A DNA stretch of 64,000 bases from Candidatus Peribacteria bacterium (GCA_023245935.1 JAHFJM010000001.1:372001-436000); one strand, 5' to 3'. Numbered from the stretch's first letter, positions 33,394 to 42,590 are shown. The notes: generated by a model from the sequence alone, not told the origin. Numbers and translations: made by a program.

Positions 33394-33482
33394 GTCAGAT
33401 TCGAGTTTTTTTGATAGATCTACACTATGTCAGCAATACGAAGTCCCTAGAAACGAAGCGTAGGGAGGATGGTCAAGATTAT

Positions 33483-33510
33483 TTGACATCGTTGCTATTC
33501 CCTGTACGAT
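33483..33510 (+). promoter_or_regulatory. Sigma-70-like promoter upstream of the DUF4256-like gene
   Basis: TTGACA, a 16-nt spacer and TACGAT, 24 nt before ATG 33535. Unlike the leaderless cases this would leave a leader of about 18 nt. Confidence 0.6.
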
Positions 33511-33534
33511 TTATTACTTCTTTCGCTTTCATCC

Positions 33535-34245
33535 ATGCAGACCCATTCTCCGGAACAGGCACTTACGAACGCAGAAGCACCTCCTCGCATCGACACTGTG
33601 GGACAGCATGCAGCAGCTGTCGCAAACATTCAGAGCGAAAGCAGTGATGCGGCACGGGCATCTCTTGTTGATCCCAAGCGCGAACTTACGCCAGAGCAGA
33701 GCGAACAGATTTTTGCGGTGTTAGATTCTCGTTGGAGTCAGGCGCAGAAACATTATGCGAGGCCGGAAGGCATCGATTTTTCTGCAGTGAAGAAATCACT
33801 CGAAGCAAATCCTGCCGCACTCCGGAGTCTCTTTCGGATGGAAGAGACGGGTGGTGAACCGGACATTGTGGCGGTCGAAGGCAGTGCATTCGTGTTTGCC
33901 GATTGCTCGAGGAAATCTCCGGTTGGTCGCAGAAATTGTGCCTACGACGAATTTGCCGAAAAGTCTTTTGGCGACAAATGTCGCGGCAATGCGGTCGATA
34001 TGGCGAAAGACTTTGGCGTAGAACTGATGTCCCAGGAGTTTTATCTCATCATGCAAACGCTGGGAAAATTTGACGGTAATTCGTGGAGCTGGCTCAAAAC
34101 GGATGAGAGGATGAGAAGCAAGATGCGCGCCCTTCGCGGTAGTCTTATCAATGGCAAGCTTCCGCTCATCGATCAACACGGCGCTCTCGATCATCGTGAA
34201 ACGATGGGTTGGCGCGGTGTGATCAGGGTGGCGAAGGTTGGGTAG
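33535..34245 (+). CDS. DUF4256-like protein
   Basis: A 236-aa protein. After about 55 variable residues it matches the pattern I know from the DUF4256 family of unknown function: 'LEANPAALRSLFRMEETGGEPDIV', 'DCSRKSPVGRRNCAYDE', 'NAVDMAKDFGVELMSQEFYLIMQTLGKFD' and 'SWSWLKTDE'. The usual C-terminal 'DRRY...VFVYHNGA.SYY' part is replaced by a divergent segment ending 'WRGVIRVAKVG'. It is cytosolic, with no signal peptide. The next gene is on the same strand after 71 nt. Confidence 0.75.
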   Translation: MQTHSPEQALTNAEAPPRIDTVGQHAAAVANIQSESSDAARASLVDPKRELTPEQSEQIFAVLDSRWSQAQKHYARPEGIDFSAVKKSLEANPAALRSLFRMEETGGEPDIVAVEGSAFVFADCSRKSPVGRRNCAYDEFAEKSFGDKCRGNAVDMAKDFGVELMSQEFYLIMQTLGKFDGNSWSWLKTDERMRSKMRALRGSLINGKLPLIDQHGALDHRETMGWRGVIRVAKVG

Positions 34246-34316
34246 GTTTGGATATTGATAAAACTTCTGGATTATGTTAAAATACATGTTGTTCATTCAT
34301 CACTCCCAAAACAAAT

Positions 34317-35243
34317 ATGACCAAAGAAACGCCTGAGAATACTCATTCGTCTGCTGAAGAACTTTCTGCACTGCTTCGAGACGTTGAAAAACACAATAAG
34401 CAATTTTCATTGGGGAGCATGATGGCAAAAGTAATTTTTGATTCAGTTCGAGAATCGATCGATGATCGTGTTGATAACGAGAAAGGAATGCTCGAAAAAC
34501 AGCGTGAAGACAGACACGTTGCCGTGGGATCATTTGTCGATGCGCATGCAAATATTCTGAATGCCATGGGACTACGAGCCGAACCTGTATCCGGAAAAAC
34601 GGCGACAGTTTTTGCAGGAGGCGATCAACTTGGTACGGGAGAAATGCGCTTGAATATTGGAAATCAGGAAACATTTTTGCACTTCTTGCAGACACTGTCC
34701 GCTGAAGATGTAAGGGAACACCGTACTCTACCTTCGGATCTTGGAAAGCTTGTAGGAGTGTTGGAACAGCAAATGAAAGATCACTACAGCTATGAAAAAC
34801 CTTCCGACGAAGCATTGAATCTCCTTGCGTCGATGGGAAGCATCGTTCAGGAGTTCGATCGTCTTGGTCTTCAAGAGCAAGTGAATACGCTCCGTTCCTA
34901 TTTGGAGAAAGCTCGTGCAGGATATCTCCGTGAGGATCTTCTTGTTCAGAGGGCACACATTATGCCCAGAGAAGGATGGGGACCTTCAATGTGGCATGCG
35001 GATTGCACGGCAGAATCTTTGAAGAGATTATGGGATAAGGCGATTCGGGTACTCGAGGAAGTTCAGAAAAATCCGCGGGCAAATGCTCTCGCTGAGAAGC
35101 TGCACAGTCATCTTCTCGATTCTGTGGGGAAGTCAATGCAGGATTTATCTCAAAAACCTGATAGCTACTACGCAAGGTCTGTTTCAAGCAAAGCAGAACT
35201 TCAGGAAGTGCTGGAAGAAGCTCGCAGTGAACTTATGAAATAG
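34317..35243 (+). CDS. Unknown 308-aa helical protein
   Basis: No family is recognised. The protein is acidic and helix-rich, with no signal peptide or membrane helix. Coiled-coil-like segments lie near residues 10-25, 45-65 and 270-308. A motif 'REGWGPSMWHADC' near 220 stands out as an ordered, aromatic-rich island. Coding A+T is higher than in the housekeeping genes. A tRNA-Val gene follows 82 nt after the stop. Confidence 0.68.
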   Translation: MTKETPENTHSSAEELSALLRDVEKHNKQFSLGSMMAKVIFDSVRESIDDRVDNEKGMLEKQREDRHVAVGSFVDAHANILNAMGLRAEPVSGKTATVFAGGDQLGTGEMRLNIGNQETFLHFLQTLSAEDVREHRTLPSDLGKLVGVLEQQMKDHYSYEKPSDEALNLLASMGSIVQEFDRLGLQEQVNTLRSYLEKARAGYLREDLLVQRAHIMPREGWGPSMWHADCTAESLKRLWDKAIRVLEEVQKNPRANALAEKLHSHLLDSVGKSMQDLSQKPDSYYARSVSSKAELQEVLEEARSELMK

Positions 35244-35325
35244 GGGATTTTGCCCACCGATCACTTCCTCTCATTCATTTGTGTCTGCAGCAATCGTGAA
35301 AACATAGTAAGATCATGAAGCGTTT

Positions 35326-35402
35326 GGACGATTAGCTCAGCTGGTTAGAGCGTTCGATTCACATTCGAAAGGTCCCCGGTTCGAATCCGGGATCGTCCAC
35401 CA
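35326..35402 (+). tRNA. tRNA-Val (anticodon CAC), with encoded CCA
   Basis: GGACGAT/ATCGTCC acceptor, D arm GCTCAGCTGGTTAGAGC, anticodon stem TTCGA/TCGAA with loop TTCACAT (CAC), canonical T loop TTCGAAT, and ACCA encoded. It sits immediately before the ZIP gene and the glycan locus. Confidence 0.96.
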
Positions 35403-35421
35403 TTTTTCTCATTTGGTGATT

Positions 35422-36165
35422 ATGACCGTCGTTCTCTACACCCTCCTCTCCGTCGTTCTCATCAGCCTCCTGTCGTTTCTCGGGATCTTCTTCTTTCTCT
35501 TTGAAGAGAGCACGATTCGGAAGTTGCTCCTGTACTTCGTGAGTCTCTCGACGGGAGCGCTTCTCGGCGATGTCTTCATCCACATCATTCCGGATCTTGC
35601 GCAGTCGCCTGAATTTTCGCGCAGTCTCTACATTCTGCTCGGAGGAATCCTGTTCTCGTTCATTCTCGAGAAAGTCATTCACTGGCGGCACTGTCACATA
35701 TTGCCTTCCGGTACGCACCATCATCCGATGGGGATCATCAACATCGTTGGAGAATCGATGCATAACTTCATCGACGGGCTCGTGATCGCCGCCGCATTCC
35801 TCGCGAGCGTTCCGATCGGTATCTCGACGGCGCTTGCGGTTGTGTTGCATGAAATTCCGCATGAGGTCGGGAATGTCGCCGTGCTTCTCCACAGCGGGTA
35901 CTCCAAGAAGAATGCCCTTCTGTTCAATTGTCTTTCCGCAGCAACGTCGATTCTCGGTGCAGGAATCGTTCTCCTGTTCTCCGCATCCGATAGAGCGATC
36001 GGCAGCCTGATGTTGCCGTTTGCGGCGGGAAATCTTCTCTACATCGCGGGATCCGATCTGATTCCCGAATTGCATAAGGAAACAGAACTCCGAAAAACTC
36101 TCGGCCAGCTTGTGTGCATCGTTGCCGGTATGCTGATCATGTATGGCGTGAAACTGATGGAGTAG
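35422..36165 (+). CDS. ZIP-family metal transporter
   Basis: A 247-aa integral membrane protein with about seven or eight helices. It has the ZIP binuclear metal motifs 'GESMHNFIDGLVIAAAFLAS' (HNxxDG in helix 4) and 'LHEIPHEVGNVAVLL' (HExPHE in helix 5). It also has a His-rich loop 'GTHHHP' preceding helix 4 and 'GSDLIPELHKE' in a later helix. It probably imports zinc or another divalent metal. ATG 35422 is preferred to the TTG/GTG options just upstream. The 3' end overlaps the convergent glycosyltransferase gene by 29 nt. Confidence 0.9.
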   Translation: MTVVLYTLLSVVLISLLSFLGIFFFLFEESTIRKLLLYFVSLSTGALLGDVFIHIIPDLAQSPEFSRSLYILLGGILFSFILEKVIHWRHCHILPSGTHHHPMGIINIVGESMHNFIDGLVIAAAFLASVPIGISTALAVVLHEIPHEVGNVAVLLHSGYSKKNALLFNCLSAATSILGAGIVLLFSASDRAIGSLMLPFAAGNLLYIAGSDLIPELHKETELRKTLGQLVCIVAGMLIMYGVKLME

Positions 36166-36982
36166 ACGACTTGTCCTCGCAGAGAGGAACAGCATCTTCA
36201 ACGAGATCAACCGCTGTTTCATCCGTCGTTGCGTAGTTGCGGGCAATTTCTTCAAGTCTTTGCACGGTTGGAGATCCGTCTTTCATTTCTAGGTAGAGCC
36301 GCTCCCAGTGAAAATTCTCACCCGGTTTTGCATCGGGATTGGCTCGGTGCCGTTCCCATCCTTCGATAATTTTTCTCCTGCATTGCAGAGGATCTCTCAA
36401 TGGAAAATGTGCGAGAGCGAGCGTGTCGATCGATTGTGCCGGAGCGACGCCTCCACTGCTGAGGAGCGTGTGACTGCCGAGCGGGATTCTTGCTTCATGA
36501 TGAAAGGCGCGAGGAATGAGAACTTTCCTGTACTGCGGATGCTCGGCGGATCTGCGATGGATGATGCGACGAAGAATATTCTTATCTTTCGGATCATCGG
36601 CGGCAGTGGGAACGTACGTGCGCCATGGGATCATGGACACATGGCTTTTTGACAATGTTTCGATGGTCTCTCTTGGATTCCCCCGAGTGCCGATGAGAAA
36701 TTCATCCGCATCCAACGGGAGGATCCAATCAGGTTTTTCGTGCACTGCGAGTGCATGCATGAGTTCCGTGAGAGCAGGCCCCTGGTTATGGAAGATACTT
36801 TCATTCCTGCGTACGTCGAGGGGTAGTCCTTCACGAACGAGTCTTTGGAGAATGAGTGGAGTCGTATCGGTACTCGCATTGTCGATGACAATCATCTTAT
36901 CGACGATCTTGCTGTTCCACCTCACGAACGACTCGATGATATCTGCTTCATTGCGGGCCCAGGTGATCGAGATCAGCATCAT
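36137..36982 (-). CDS. Family 2 glycosyltransferase
   Basis: A 281-aa GT-A fold enzyme of the type that adds a sugar from a nucleotide donor on the cytosolic face. It begins 'MMLISITWARNEADIIESFVRW' and continues 'VIDNASTDTTPLILQRL'. The metal-binding DxD is in 'WILPLDADEFLIGT' near residue 90. The 195-codon extension in the ORF track is an antisense overlap with the divergent gene. The start at 36982 is supported by CACACT exactly 6 nt upstream. It is the first gene of the glycan locus. Confidence 0.82.
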   Translation of the reverse strand: MMLISITWARNEADIIESFVRWNSKIVDKMIVIDNASTDTTPLILQRLVREGLPLDVRRNESIFHNQGPALTELMHALAVHEKPDWILPLDADEFLIGTRGNPRETIETLSKSHVSMIPWRTYVPTAADDPKDKNILRRIIHRRSAEHPQYRKVLIPRAFHHEARIPLGSHTLLSSGGVAPAQSIDTLALAHFPLRDPLQCRRKIIEGWERHRANPDAKPGENFHWERLYLEMKDGSPTVQRLEEIARNYATTDETAVDLVEDAVPLCEDKSSTPSVSRHT

Positions 36983-36988
36983 GCAGGC

Positions 36989-36994
36989 AGTGTG
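36989..36994 (-). promoter_or_regulatory. CACACT box 6 nt before the GT2 gene
   Basis: One base away from the TACACT seen at other genes, with the same 6-nt spacing to ATG 36982. Confidence 0.4.
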
Positions 36995-37036
36995 CCAGAT
37001 CTCGCGGAGAGATGGGATGCTGTAGACTGTCCGTCC

Positions 37037-37873
37037 GTGGCATACCTTCCTCTTTTTTTTCATCGCGCATTCCATAAACCTCAGCATGTTTCGTGGCTTG
37101 AACATCTGCAGTGGCTCGTTGCCATGCGGCGATATGACAAGATCATTCTGAAGGCTCCCTGCCCCGAACGAGCTCCCGATGGAGTGTTTACTGCGATTCT
37201 TCTCAATTATAAGCGTCCGCAAAATATCGAACTCCTTCTGCGCATGCTGCTGCAGGTGCCGCTCATCAACAACGTCATCATCAGCAATAACAATCCTGCG
37301 TGCGATCTTTCGAAGTGGTTTTTTTTCACTCATCCGCGCGTTCGTGTCGTCGAGCAGTTTGCAAGCAAGCCGTGTGCGGAGCGGTACTTCATTGCCCGCG
37401 AAACGTCTGGGGAGTACTTCGTGTGCATCGATGACGATTTGTTTTTGCTGCCGTCGCAGGTGCAGAAAATCTGCGAAGAGACACTGAAGGATCCTTCTGT
37501 CTTGCATGGCATGTTTGGACAGGAGCTGCTCAAGGACGGCACTTTTCGCCATGCCGTTTCGAATCATGTTGGACGCATCGATATCATCAGTAGATTGTAC
37601 GTATTTTCGCGTCCGGTGCTTCTAGGGTGGCATGAGCTCCTCAGGGAAACCGGCTCCGAATGCGACCAAAAAGTTCTGCGTCAGGCAGATGATCTCTTGC
37701 TGAGTTTCGCAGGAACCGGTCTGCCACTCATGCACGATGTCGGTCCGTATCTGGATTGTTGCACTCAGGGCGAAAAGGGTGTCGCGACGTGGCGTGATGA
37801 GGATTTTTTTGCAACGAGGGACGTGCTGTTTCAAAAATTGAAGTCGCTGCGTTGCATGCCATCGATCTCATGA
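37037..37873 (+). CDS. GT-A type glycosyltransferase (start uncertain)
   Basis: Contains 'GVFTAILLNYKRPQNIELLLRMLL' and 'VIISNNNPACDL', then an acidic 'EYFVCIDDDLFLLPSQ' motif (DDD, metal site), followed by 'ADDLLLSFAGTG'. This layout recalls GT2 or GT64-like transferases. Translation may start at GTG 37037 (278 aa; TAGACT 8 nt upstream) or ATG 37124 (249 aa). The longer ORF-track start lies inside the divergent GT2 gene and is rejected. The 3' end overlaps the convergent methyltransferase gene by 6 nt. Confidence 0.72.
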   Translation: MAYLPLFFHRAFHKPQHVSWLEHLQWLVAMRRYDKIILKAPCPERAPDGVFTAILLNYKRPQNIELLLRMLLQVPLINNVIISNNNPACDLSKWFFFTHPRVRVVEQFASKPCAERYFIARETSGEYFVCIDDDLFLLPSQVQKICEETLKDPSVLHGMFGQELLKDGTFRHAVSNHVGRIDIISRLYVFSRPVLLGWHELLRETGSECDQKVLRQADDLLLSFAGTGLPLMHDVGPYLDCCTQGEKGVATWRDEDFFATRDVLFQKLKSLRCMPSIS

Positions 37874-38476
37874 AACTTTGCGCACAATCACCTGCCAACC
37901 TCTTTCGATGAGCTCGTAATTGCCTGCGAAAATTTCGAGAAACGCATCAAGGGCGATCCGGGGATTCTTGAGCGGCGCTTCCGGGAAACAATCCCACCCG
38001 TAGTCGTCGAAGATCAGGATTCCGTTTTTCTTGAGGAGACCCCACGAGAGGACGGCGTCCGTGAGCACCGCCTTGGAGGTATGGGATCCGTCGATGTAAA
38101 TGCAGTCGAAGCTCGAGAGCGGCAGAGTGTAGAGCAATTCGTCCGATCTTCCCTTGAGCTTTGTCACTTTGTGCTCCGCGCGGAGCGCTCGAATATTGTG
38201 ATCGAATCTCTTCTCGCAGTCCTCTCCCTTGGACATCGGCAGCTTCAATCTCGTGGAAATTTCAACGCTTTCATCGCAGAGGTGGAAGATGTCGATGCAG
38301 GTGAGTCGGCATGTTTCGTGCGTCAACACGGAGGTGAGCAACCAACACGCGCTCCTGCCTTCGTAACTTCCGATTTCGAGAAAATGGAGATCGGGTTTTC
38401 CCTTGAAATGGGCGAGTGTCTTCTCCCATACCGGGATGTTGCCGCTGAACCAGTCGCCGGTGAAGAGAAGAGGCAT
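37868..38476 (-). CDS. Class I SAM-dependent methyltransferase
   Basis: A 202-aa protein with motif I 'FLEIGSYEGRSACWLL' near residues 34-49, 'LTCIDIF' as the acidic strand-2 end, 'FDCIYIDGSHTSKAVLTDA' and 'LLKKNGILIFDDYGWD'. This is the pattern of the Methyltransf_24/cephalosporin hydroxylase-like group found in polysaccharide loci. The substrate is likely a sugar or glycan, inferred from context. TATACT lies 10 nt before the ATG. Confidence 0.8.
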   Translation of the reverse strand: MPLLFTGDWFSGNIPVWEKTLAHFKGKPDLHFLEIGSYEGRSACWLLTSVLTHETCRLTCIDIFHLCDESVEISTRLKLPMSKGEDCEKRFDHNIRALRAEHKVTKLKGRSDELLYTLPLSSFDCIYIDGSHTSKAVLTDAVLSWGLLKKNGILIFDDYGWDCFPEAPLKNPRIALDAFLEIFAGNYELIERGWQVIVRKVS

Positions 38477-38562
38477 GGAGATCGCGAGTATACCTCAGAG
38501 TTGCCGCGGGCTTGCAAGAGAATTTTTCGTATGGTCTGGTGTATTTTGCTATCCATGCAGTC

Positions 38563-39882
38563 ATGGAGCATATGCCAACAGTCGGCGCCTTTTGGGTCAT
38601 TCAACTGAAGCGATTGTTGGGGTCTCTCGCGGCGGGATGTTGGTCAGTCATTTTTTTCTGTGTTTTTTTGCTCACTCCCGCATGGCGGAGCAGGAAAGAC
38701 ACGCTCGTGTGGTGTCCGCTTCCGTATCGACCGTTTCGCGATTGGGCGATTGCGATGCGCTCACTCGGATGGAAAACAGTGACGGTTGTCGACGGCAGTT
38801 GGTTTCCGGTGAGCACTCCCGAAGAGTTTGATCGTACGATGACGGAACTTGTTCCGTGGTGCTTGAGGTTCTGGGCGAAGCACGTCAAACACTACTGTGC
38901 ATTTCAATACGTTCTGCGGCATGCAGCCGTGATGCATACGGCCATGGGTGGACCACTCGAGTCCACTCCTCTGTGGAGATTCGAATCTTTTTTCCTGCGA
39001 CGCGCAGGCATCCGCACGATCTGCACTCCCCTTGGAAGTGAATCGTACCCGTCGTCTTCAATGTTCGATCTGTCGTTGCGACATGGATTCCTTCGCGCGT
39101 TTCCCGGTGCAGCCAGGGAAGAATGGCGCAGTACTCGCAACATTGCGTATTGGGCAAAGCACGCAGACGTCATTATTTCGAGCAGCGCGATTGATGCTTT
39201 GCCTCGCTTTGATGTCCTGACGCCGAATCCTTGTGTCATCGATGTGGCTGCTCATCCATGCAAGCAGCGCTACCTCTCGACAGATGGCACCAATGGTTCC
39301 GTTCGCATTCTCCATGCACCGTCGTTCCGCGGATACAAAGGGACGGAATTCATTGTGAAGGCAGTCAGTGAACTCAGAGATGAGGGTCTGCAGATTGAAT
39401 TCGATCTCCTCGAGAAAGTTCCGAGATCGGTCGTGCTGGAGCACATGCTGACGGCGGATATTTTTGCAGACGAACTGATTGTCACCGGTTATGGCTTTGC
39501 CGCCATCGAAGCGATGGCGACCGGGCTTCCGGTTCTCTCGAATGCCGAGAGAGAAGATCTCACACGACTCTTTCGCCGTTATTCGTTCCTGGATGAATCA
39601 CCGATCGTGTCGTCCTCACCCGAGACCGTGAAAAAGAATTTGCGGGCACTCATCACGAATCCTTCGCTTCGCGAAACACTCGGGAGGGCCGGTCGGGCGT
39701 ACGCCGAAAAATATCATTCCCATGACGCTGCGCGATTTCTCTTCGATACGGTCTACGGTACCCTCCTTCGAGGCGAATCCACTGATCTGCTGCGTCTCTA
39801 TCATCCGCTTGATCCGTCACTTCCACAGACCGCGACGCGGATCAGGCACCCCCTCGTCGACAATCACCTTCCTGTTCTGTGA
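38563..39882 (+). CDS. Glycosyltransferase, GT-B type, with N-terminal membrane segment
   Basis: A 439-aa protein. A hydrophobic segment 'WSVIFFCVFLLTPAW' lies near residue 25, so the enzyme may be membrane-associated. The C-terminal half has the GT4-like pattern 'ILHAPSFRGYKGTEFIVKAV', 'EHMLTADIFADELIVTGYGFAAIEAMATGLPVLSN' and 'YAEKYHSHDAA'. ATG 38563 is chosen; the ORF track uses a TTG 17 codons earlier. It overlaps the following acetyltransferase by GTGA, so the two are translationally coupled. It heads the run GT, acetyltransferase, epimerase, aminotransferase. Confidence 0.8.
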   Translation: MEHMPTVGAFWVIQLKRLLGSLAAGCWSVIFFCVFLLTPAWRSRKDTLVWCPLPYRPFRDWAIAMRSLGWKTVTVVDGSWFPVSTPEEFDRTMTELVPWCLRFWAKHVKHYCAFQYVLRHAAVMHTAMGGPLESTPLWRFESFFLRRAGIRTICTPLGSESYPSSSMFDLSLRHGFLRAFPGAAREEWRSTRNIAYWAKHADVIISSSAIDALPRFDVLTPNPCVIDVAAHPCKQRYLSTDGTNGSVRILHAPSFRGYKGTEFIVKAVSELRDEGLQIEFDLLEKVPRSVVLEHMLTADIFADELIVTGYGFAAIEAMATGLPVLSNAEREDLTRLFRRYSFLDESPIVSSSPETVKKNLRALITNPSLRETLGRAGRAYAEKYHSHDAARFLFDTVYGTLLRGESTDLLRLYHPLDPSLPQTATRIRHPLVDNHLPVL

Positions 39883-40469
39883 CGTCCTCAGGCATCCATC
39901 CGACGGCTGTTCTTGATCACCCCGTCACCCTCGGTGAGGGCGTGAAGATCTGGCATTTTTGCCACGTGATGCGCGGAGCAACGATCGGAGCGAATGCGAT
40001 GCTTGGACAGAATGTATTCGTGGCCGAGGACGTGAAGATCGGGAATGGCGTGCGCATTCAAAACAATGTATCGGTGTATCGCGGAGTGGAATTGCAGGAT
40101 GATGTCTTTGTCGGACCGTCCGTGGTGTTTACGAATGTACTGCGACCGCGTGCGTTCATCGATCTGGAAGCATCCGACTATGCTCGAACGCTCGTCAAGC
40201 GAGGCGCATCGATCGGGGCGAATGCGACGATTGTGTGCGGCGTGCGAATCGGTGAGTATGCTCTGATCGGGGCAGGCTCGGTCGTGACTGCAGATGTGCC
40301 GGCGCATGCACTTGTCTTTGGAAATCCTGCTCGCATCCAAGGATGGGTCTGCGTGTGCGGTGAGCAGCTGACTGTGACGGAGGCTGCGCTACGTGTGACA
40401 TGCCCGGCGTGTCACAAAACATTGGAGCGTATCTCCGATGGATTCTCACTCGCATCGCATGGAAACTAA
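39879..40469 (+). CDS. Left-handed beta-helix N-acetyltransferase (WbpD-like) with C-terminal Zn-ribbon
   Basis: A 196-aa hexapeptide-repeat acyltransferase: 'GVKIWHFCHVMRGATIGANAMLGQNVFV' and repeated I-G-x-G units through residue 150. The order and motifs resemble WbpD/WlbB, which acetylate the 3-amino group of a UDP-diamino uronic acid. The last 45 residues hold two cysteine pairs ('CVCGEQL' and 'CPACHKTL'), a small zinc-ribbon-like tail. It starts with GTG overlapping the upstream stop. The aminotransferase that would make its substrate is two genes downstream. Confidence 0.82.
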   Translation: MTSSGIHPTAVLDHPVTLGEGVKIWHFCHVMRGATIGANAMLGQNVFVAEDVKIGNGVRIQNNVSVYRGVELQDDVFVGPSVVFTNVLRPRAFIDLEASDYARTLVKRGASIGANATIVCGVRIGEYALIGAGSVVTADVPAHALVFGNPARIQGWVCVCGEQLTVTEAALRVTCPACHKTLERISDGFSLASHGN

Positions 40470-41400
40470 GCAACGCATTCTCGTTGTCGGCGGTGCGGGA
40501 TTCATCGGGAGCCACATCGTGGAAGCGATTGCCCGAAGCGGACTTGGGTGTGTCGTCGCGGATAATTTGTGCACCGGAAAGCAGGAGAATTGCGATGGAA
40601 CCGGCACGAGTTTTCATCAGTGTGATTGCGCGGACATGCAGGCGCTCGGCGATCTTCTGCGCAAGGAGACGATCACCACGGTCATCAATGTTGCAACGCG
40701 GTCGCTTCCCTACAGCCTCAGCTTTCCATTCGAAGCGGTGCGGGAGACGATCGGAGTAACGCAGGCACTGTGCGAATTGCAGAGACTCGGAACATTTCGA
40801 ACACTCGTGCATCTGTCCTCATCGGAAGTCTACGGACAGTCTTCTGTCGTGCCGATCACAGAGGAAACGCCACCGAATCCTACGACTCCCTACGCTGCGG
40901 CAAAGGCTGCGTGTGATGCAATCGTCTTGTCGTACGTCCGGACATTCCATTCGCGGAGCGTGATCGTGCGCCCATTCAATCAATTCGGTGTGCGTCAGCA
41001 GCGGGGACGATACGGAGCGCTGATCGCCCGGGTGATCGATGCGGTGATGCAAAAGACACCGATCACGATTCACGGCAGCGGAAAGCAGACGCGAGACTTT
41101 TTGTTCGTCACAGATCTTGCATTCGCTCTTGCCTGTCTCGTCGAGCAAGATGCTTTCCTCAGTGGAGACGTGATTCAGATTGCATCCGGGCGCGAACGCA
41201 GTGTGAACGAGATCATCGAGACGATTTTCTCCTTGATGGGCGCTCGCACGGACGTTGTGCATGGACCGGATCGCCCCGGTGACATCGAAAGACAAGCAGC
41301 GTCCATCGAGAAGGCATCCGCACTGCTATCATGGTCTCCTGCAACGCCATTCGAAGACGGACTCAGGCAGACAATCGATTGGCATCGCGCTCATCCATGA
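40459..41400 (+). CDS. NAD-dependent sugar epimerase/dehydratase (SDR)
   Basis: A 313-aa extended SDR protein. It has Rossmann motif 'ILVVGGAGFIGSHIVEAI' at the start, 'VHLSSSEVYGQ' for the catalytic Ser, and 'TPYAAAKAACDA' for the YxxxK pair. 'VIVRPFNQFGVRQQRG' and 'TRDFLFVTDLAFAL' also fit UDP-sugar epimerase/decarboxylase or GDP-mannose-type dehydratases. ATG 40459 is preferred over ATG 40438 because it starts the domain directly and reduces the overlap with the upstream gene. It overlaps the aminotransferase by ATGA. Confidence 0.87.
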   Translation: METKQRILVVGGAGFIGSHIVEAIARSGLGCVVADNLCTGKQENCDGTGTSFHQCDCADMQALGDLLRKETITTVINVATRSLPYSLSFPFEAVRETIGVTQALCELQRLGTFRTLVHLSSSEVYGQSSVVPITEETPPNPTTPYAAAKAACDAIVLSYVRTFHSRSVIVRPFNQFGVRQQRGRYGALIARVIDAVMQKTPITIHGSGKQTRDFLFVTDLAFALACLVEQDAFLSGDVIQIASGRERSVNEIIETIFSLMGARTDVVHGPDRPGDIERQAASIEKASALLSWSPATPFEDGLRQTIDWHRAHP

Positions 41401-42590
41401 AGATTCCTCTCACCAAACCGTACATCGGCACCGAAGAGCTTGCAGAAATCCTCAAGCCGCTCGAAAGCGGATGGTTGGTCGAAGGACCGCAAGTTCGCAG
41501 ATTCGAGGAAGCAGTGGAGTCATACACGGGCACACCCCATGCGGTTGCCGTCAGTTCCTGCACCGCAGCGCTCCATGTTGCAGTGGCAGCCCTTGGACTC
41601 AAGCCCGGAGACGAAGTGATTGTTCCGGGGTTCACGTGGGTTGCGACTGCGAATGCAGTCCAATGCATGGGTGCTAGACCTGTGTTCTGCGATATTGATT
41701 TGAAGACGTTTAACATCGATCCAAAGCACATTGAGAACCTCATCACACCAAGAACAGTCGGGATCATTGCCGTTCATCAATTCGGTCTGTGTGCCGATAT
41801 GGATCCCATTCTTGCGATTGCCCGAATGCATGACCTTTGGCTCGTCGAAGACGCAGCGTGCGCACTCGGATCATTCTACAAAGGAACGTACGCCGGCAAT
41901 CTCGGTGACTGCGGATGCTTCAGTTTTCATCCGCGAAAAATCATCACGACGGGCGAAGGCGGCATGCTGGTTACGCAGAGCGAAGACATTGCGAGAAAAG
42001 CGGTGATGTTGCGCAGTCACGGTGCTGCACTCTCCTCCCATGATCGGTTCCACTCTCCAGAAAAATATCGGATGGCTGATCATCCGATGCACGGGTACAA
42101 CTATCGGCTCACCGATCTGCAGGGAAGTCTCGGGATTGCACAGATGCGGAAGCTCACGGAGATTCTCACGCGGCGCGAAGAGCTCGCATCGACGTACAAT
42201 ACTCTCTTGGCGAGGTGTTCCTGGCTGCGAACACCGTTTGTTCCTGATTATGCCACTCATAACTATCAGTCATACGTTTGCCTTTTTGCTCCAGAAATAC
42301 CGACTATGGAAAACGTATCGATGCTCAGAGCGCAGCGCGATGCGATCATGAAGTCGCTTGAGGAAGAGGGGATCGCAACATCGCAAGGCACGCACGCACC
42401 GTTCCTCCTCAGTTCCTATGCGAAGATGTATGGCTACACTCCAACGCTTTGCGAGAACTCATACCTCGCACAAGAATTGAGCATTGCATTGCCTCTCTAT
42501 GTGCAGATGACCGCAGAGGATCAATTGCGCGTGACGGAGGCACTCATCGGCGCTTATCAGAAGTGCGTTCCTGAAACCGTCTGTTCGTGA
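41397..42590 (+). CDS. DegT/DnrJ/EryC1/StrS family sugar aminotransferase
   Basis: A PLP enzyme transferring an amino group to a keto-sugar nucleotide. The 397-aa protein begins 'MKIPLTKPYIGTEELAEIL' and contains 'SSCTAALHVAVAALGLKPGDEVIVPGFTW', 'VEDAACALGSFY' and the PLP-Lys motif 'FHPRKIITTGEGGML' near residue 181. It also has 'RSHGA...HGYNYRLTDLQGSLGIAQM'. WbpE, which forms UDP-GlcNAc(3NH2)A, is of this family. It is coupled to the upstream epimerase. It converges on wbpG-like with a 5-nt gap. Confidence 0.92.
   Translation: MKIPLTKPYIGTEELAEILKPLESGWLVEGPQVRRFEEAVESYTGTPHAVAVSSCTAALHVAVAALGLKPGDEVIVPGFTWVATANAVQCMGARPVFCDIDLKTFNIDPKHIENLITPRTVGIIAVHQFGLCADMDPILAIARMHDLWLVEDAACALGSFYKGTYAGNLGDCGCFSFHPRKIITTGEGGMLVTQSEDIARKAVMLRSHGAALSSHDRFHSPEKYRMADHPMHGYNYRLTDLQGSLGIAQMRKLTEILTRREELASTYNTLLARCSWLRTPFVPDYATHNYQSYVCLFAPEIPTMENVSMLRAQRDAIMKSLEEEGIATSQGTHAPFLLSSYAKMYGYTPTLCENSYLAQELSIALPLYVQMTAEDQLRVTEALIGAYQKCVPETVCS

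Noticed and set aside
33421-33450. TACACT immediately followed by a 7-codon ORF (MSAIRSP)
   Set aside because: The ATG touches the box, so it would be upstream of transcription start; too short to support.
36845-37036. Upstream part of the 342-aa plus ORF
   Set aside because: It lies inside the divergent GT2 gene and has no resemblance to glycosyltransferases.
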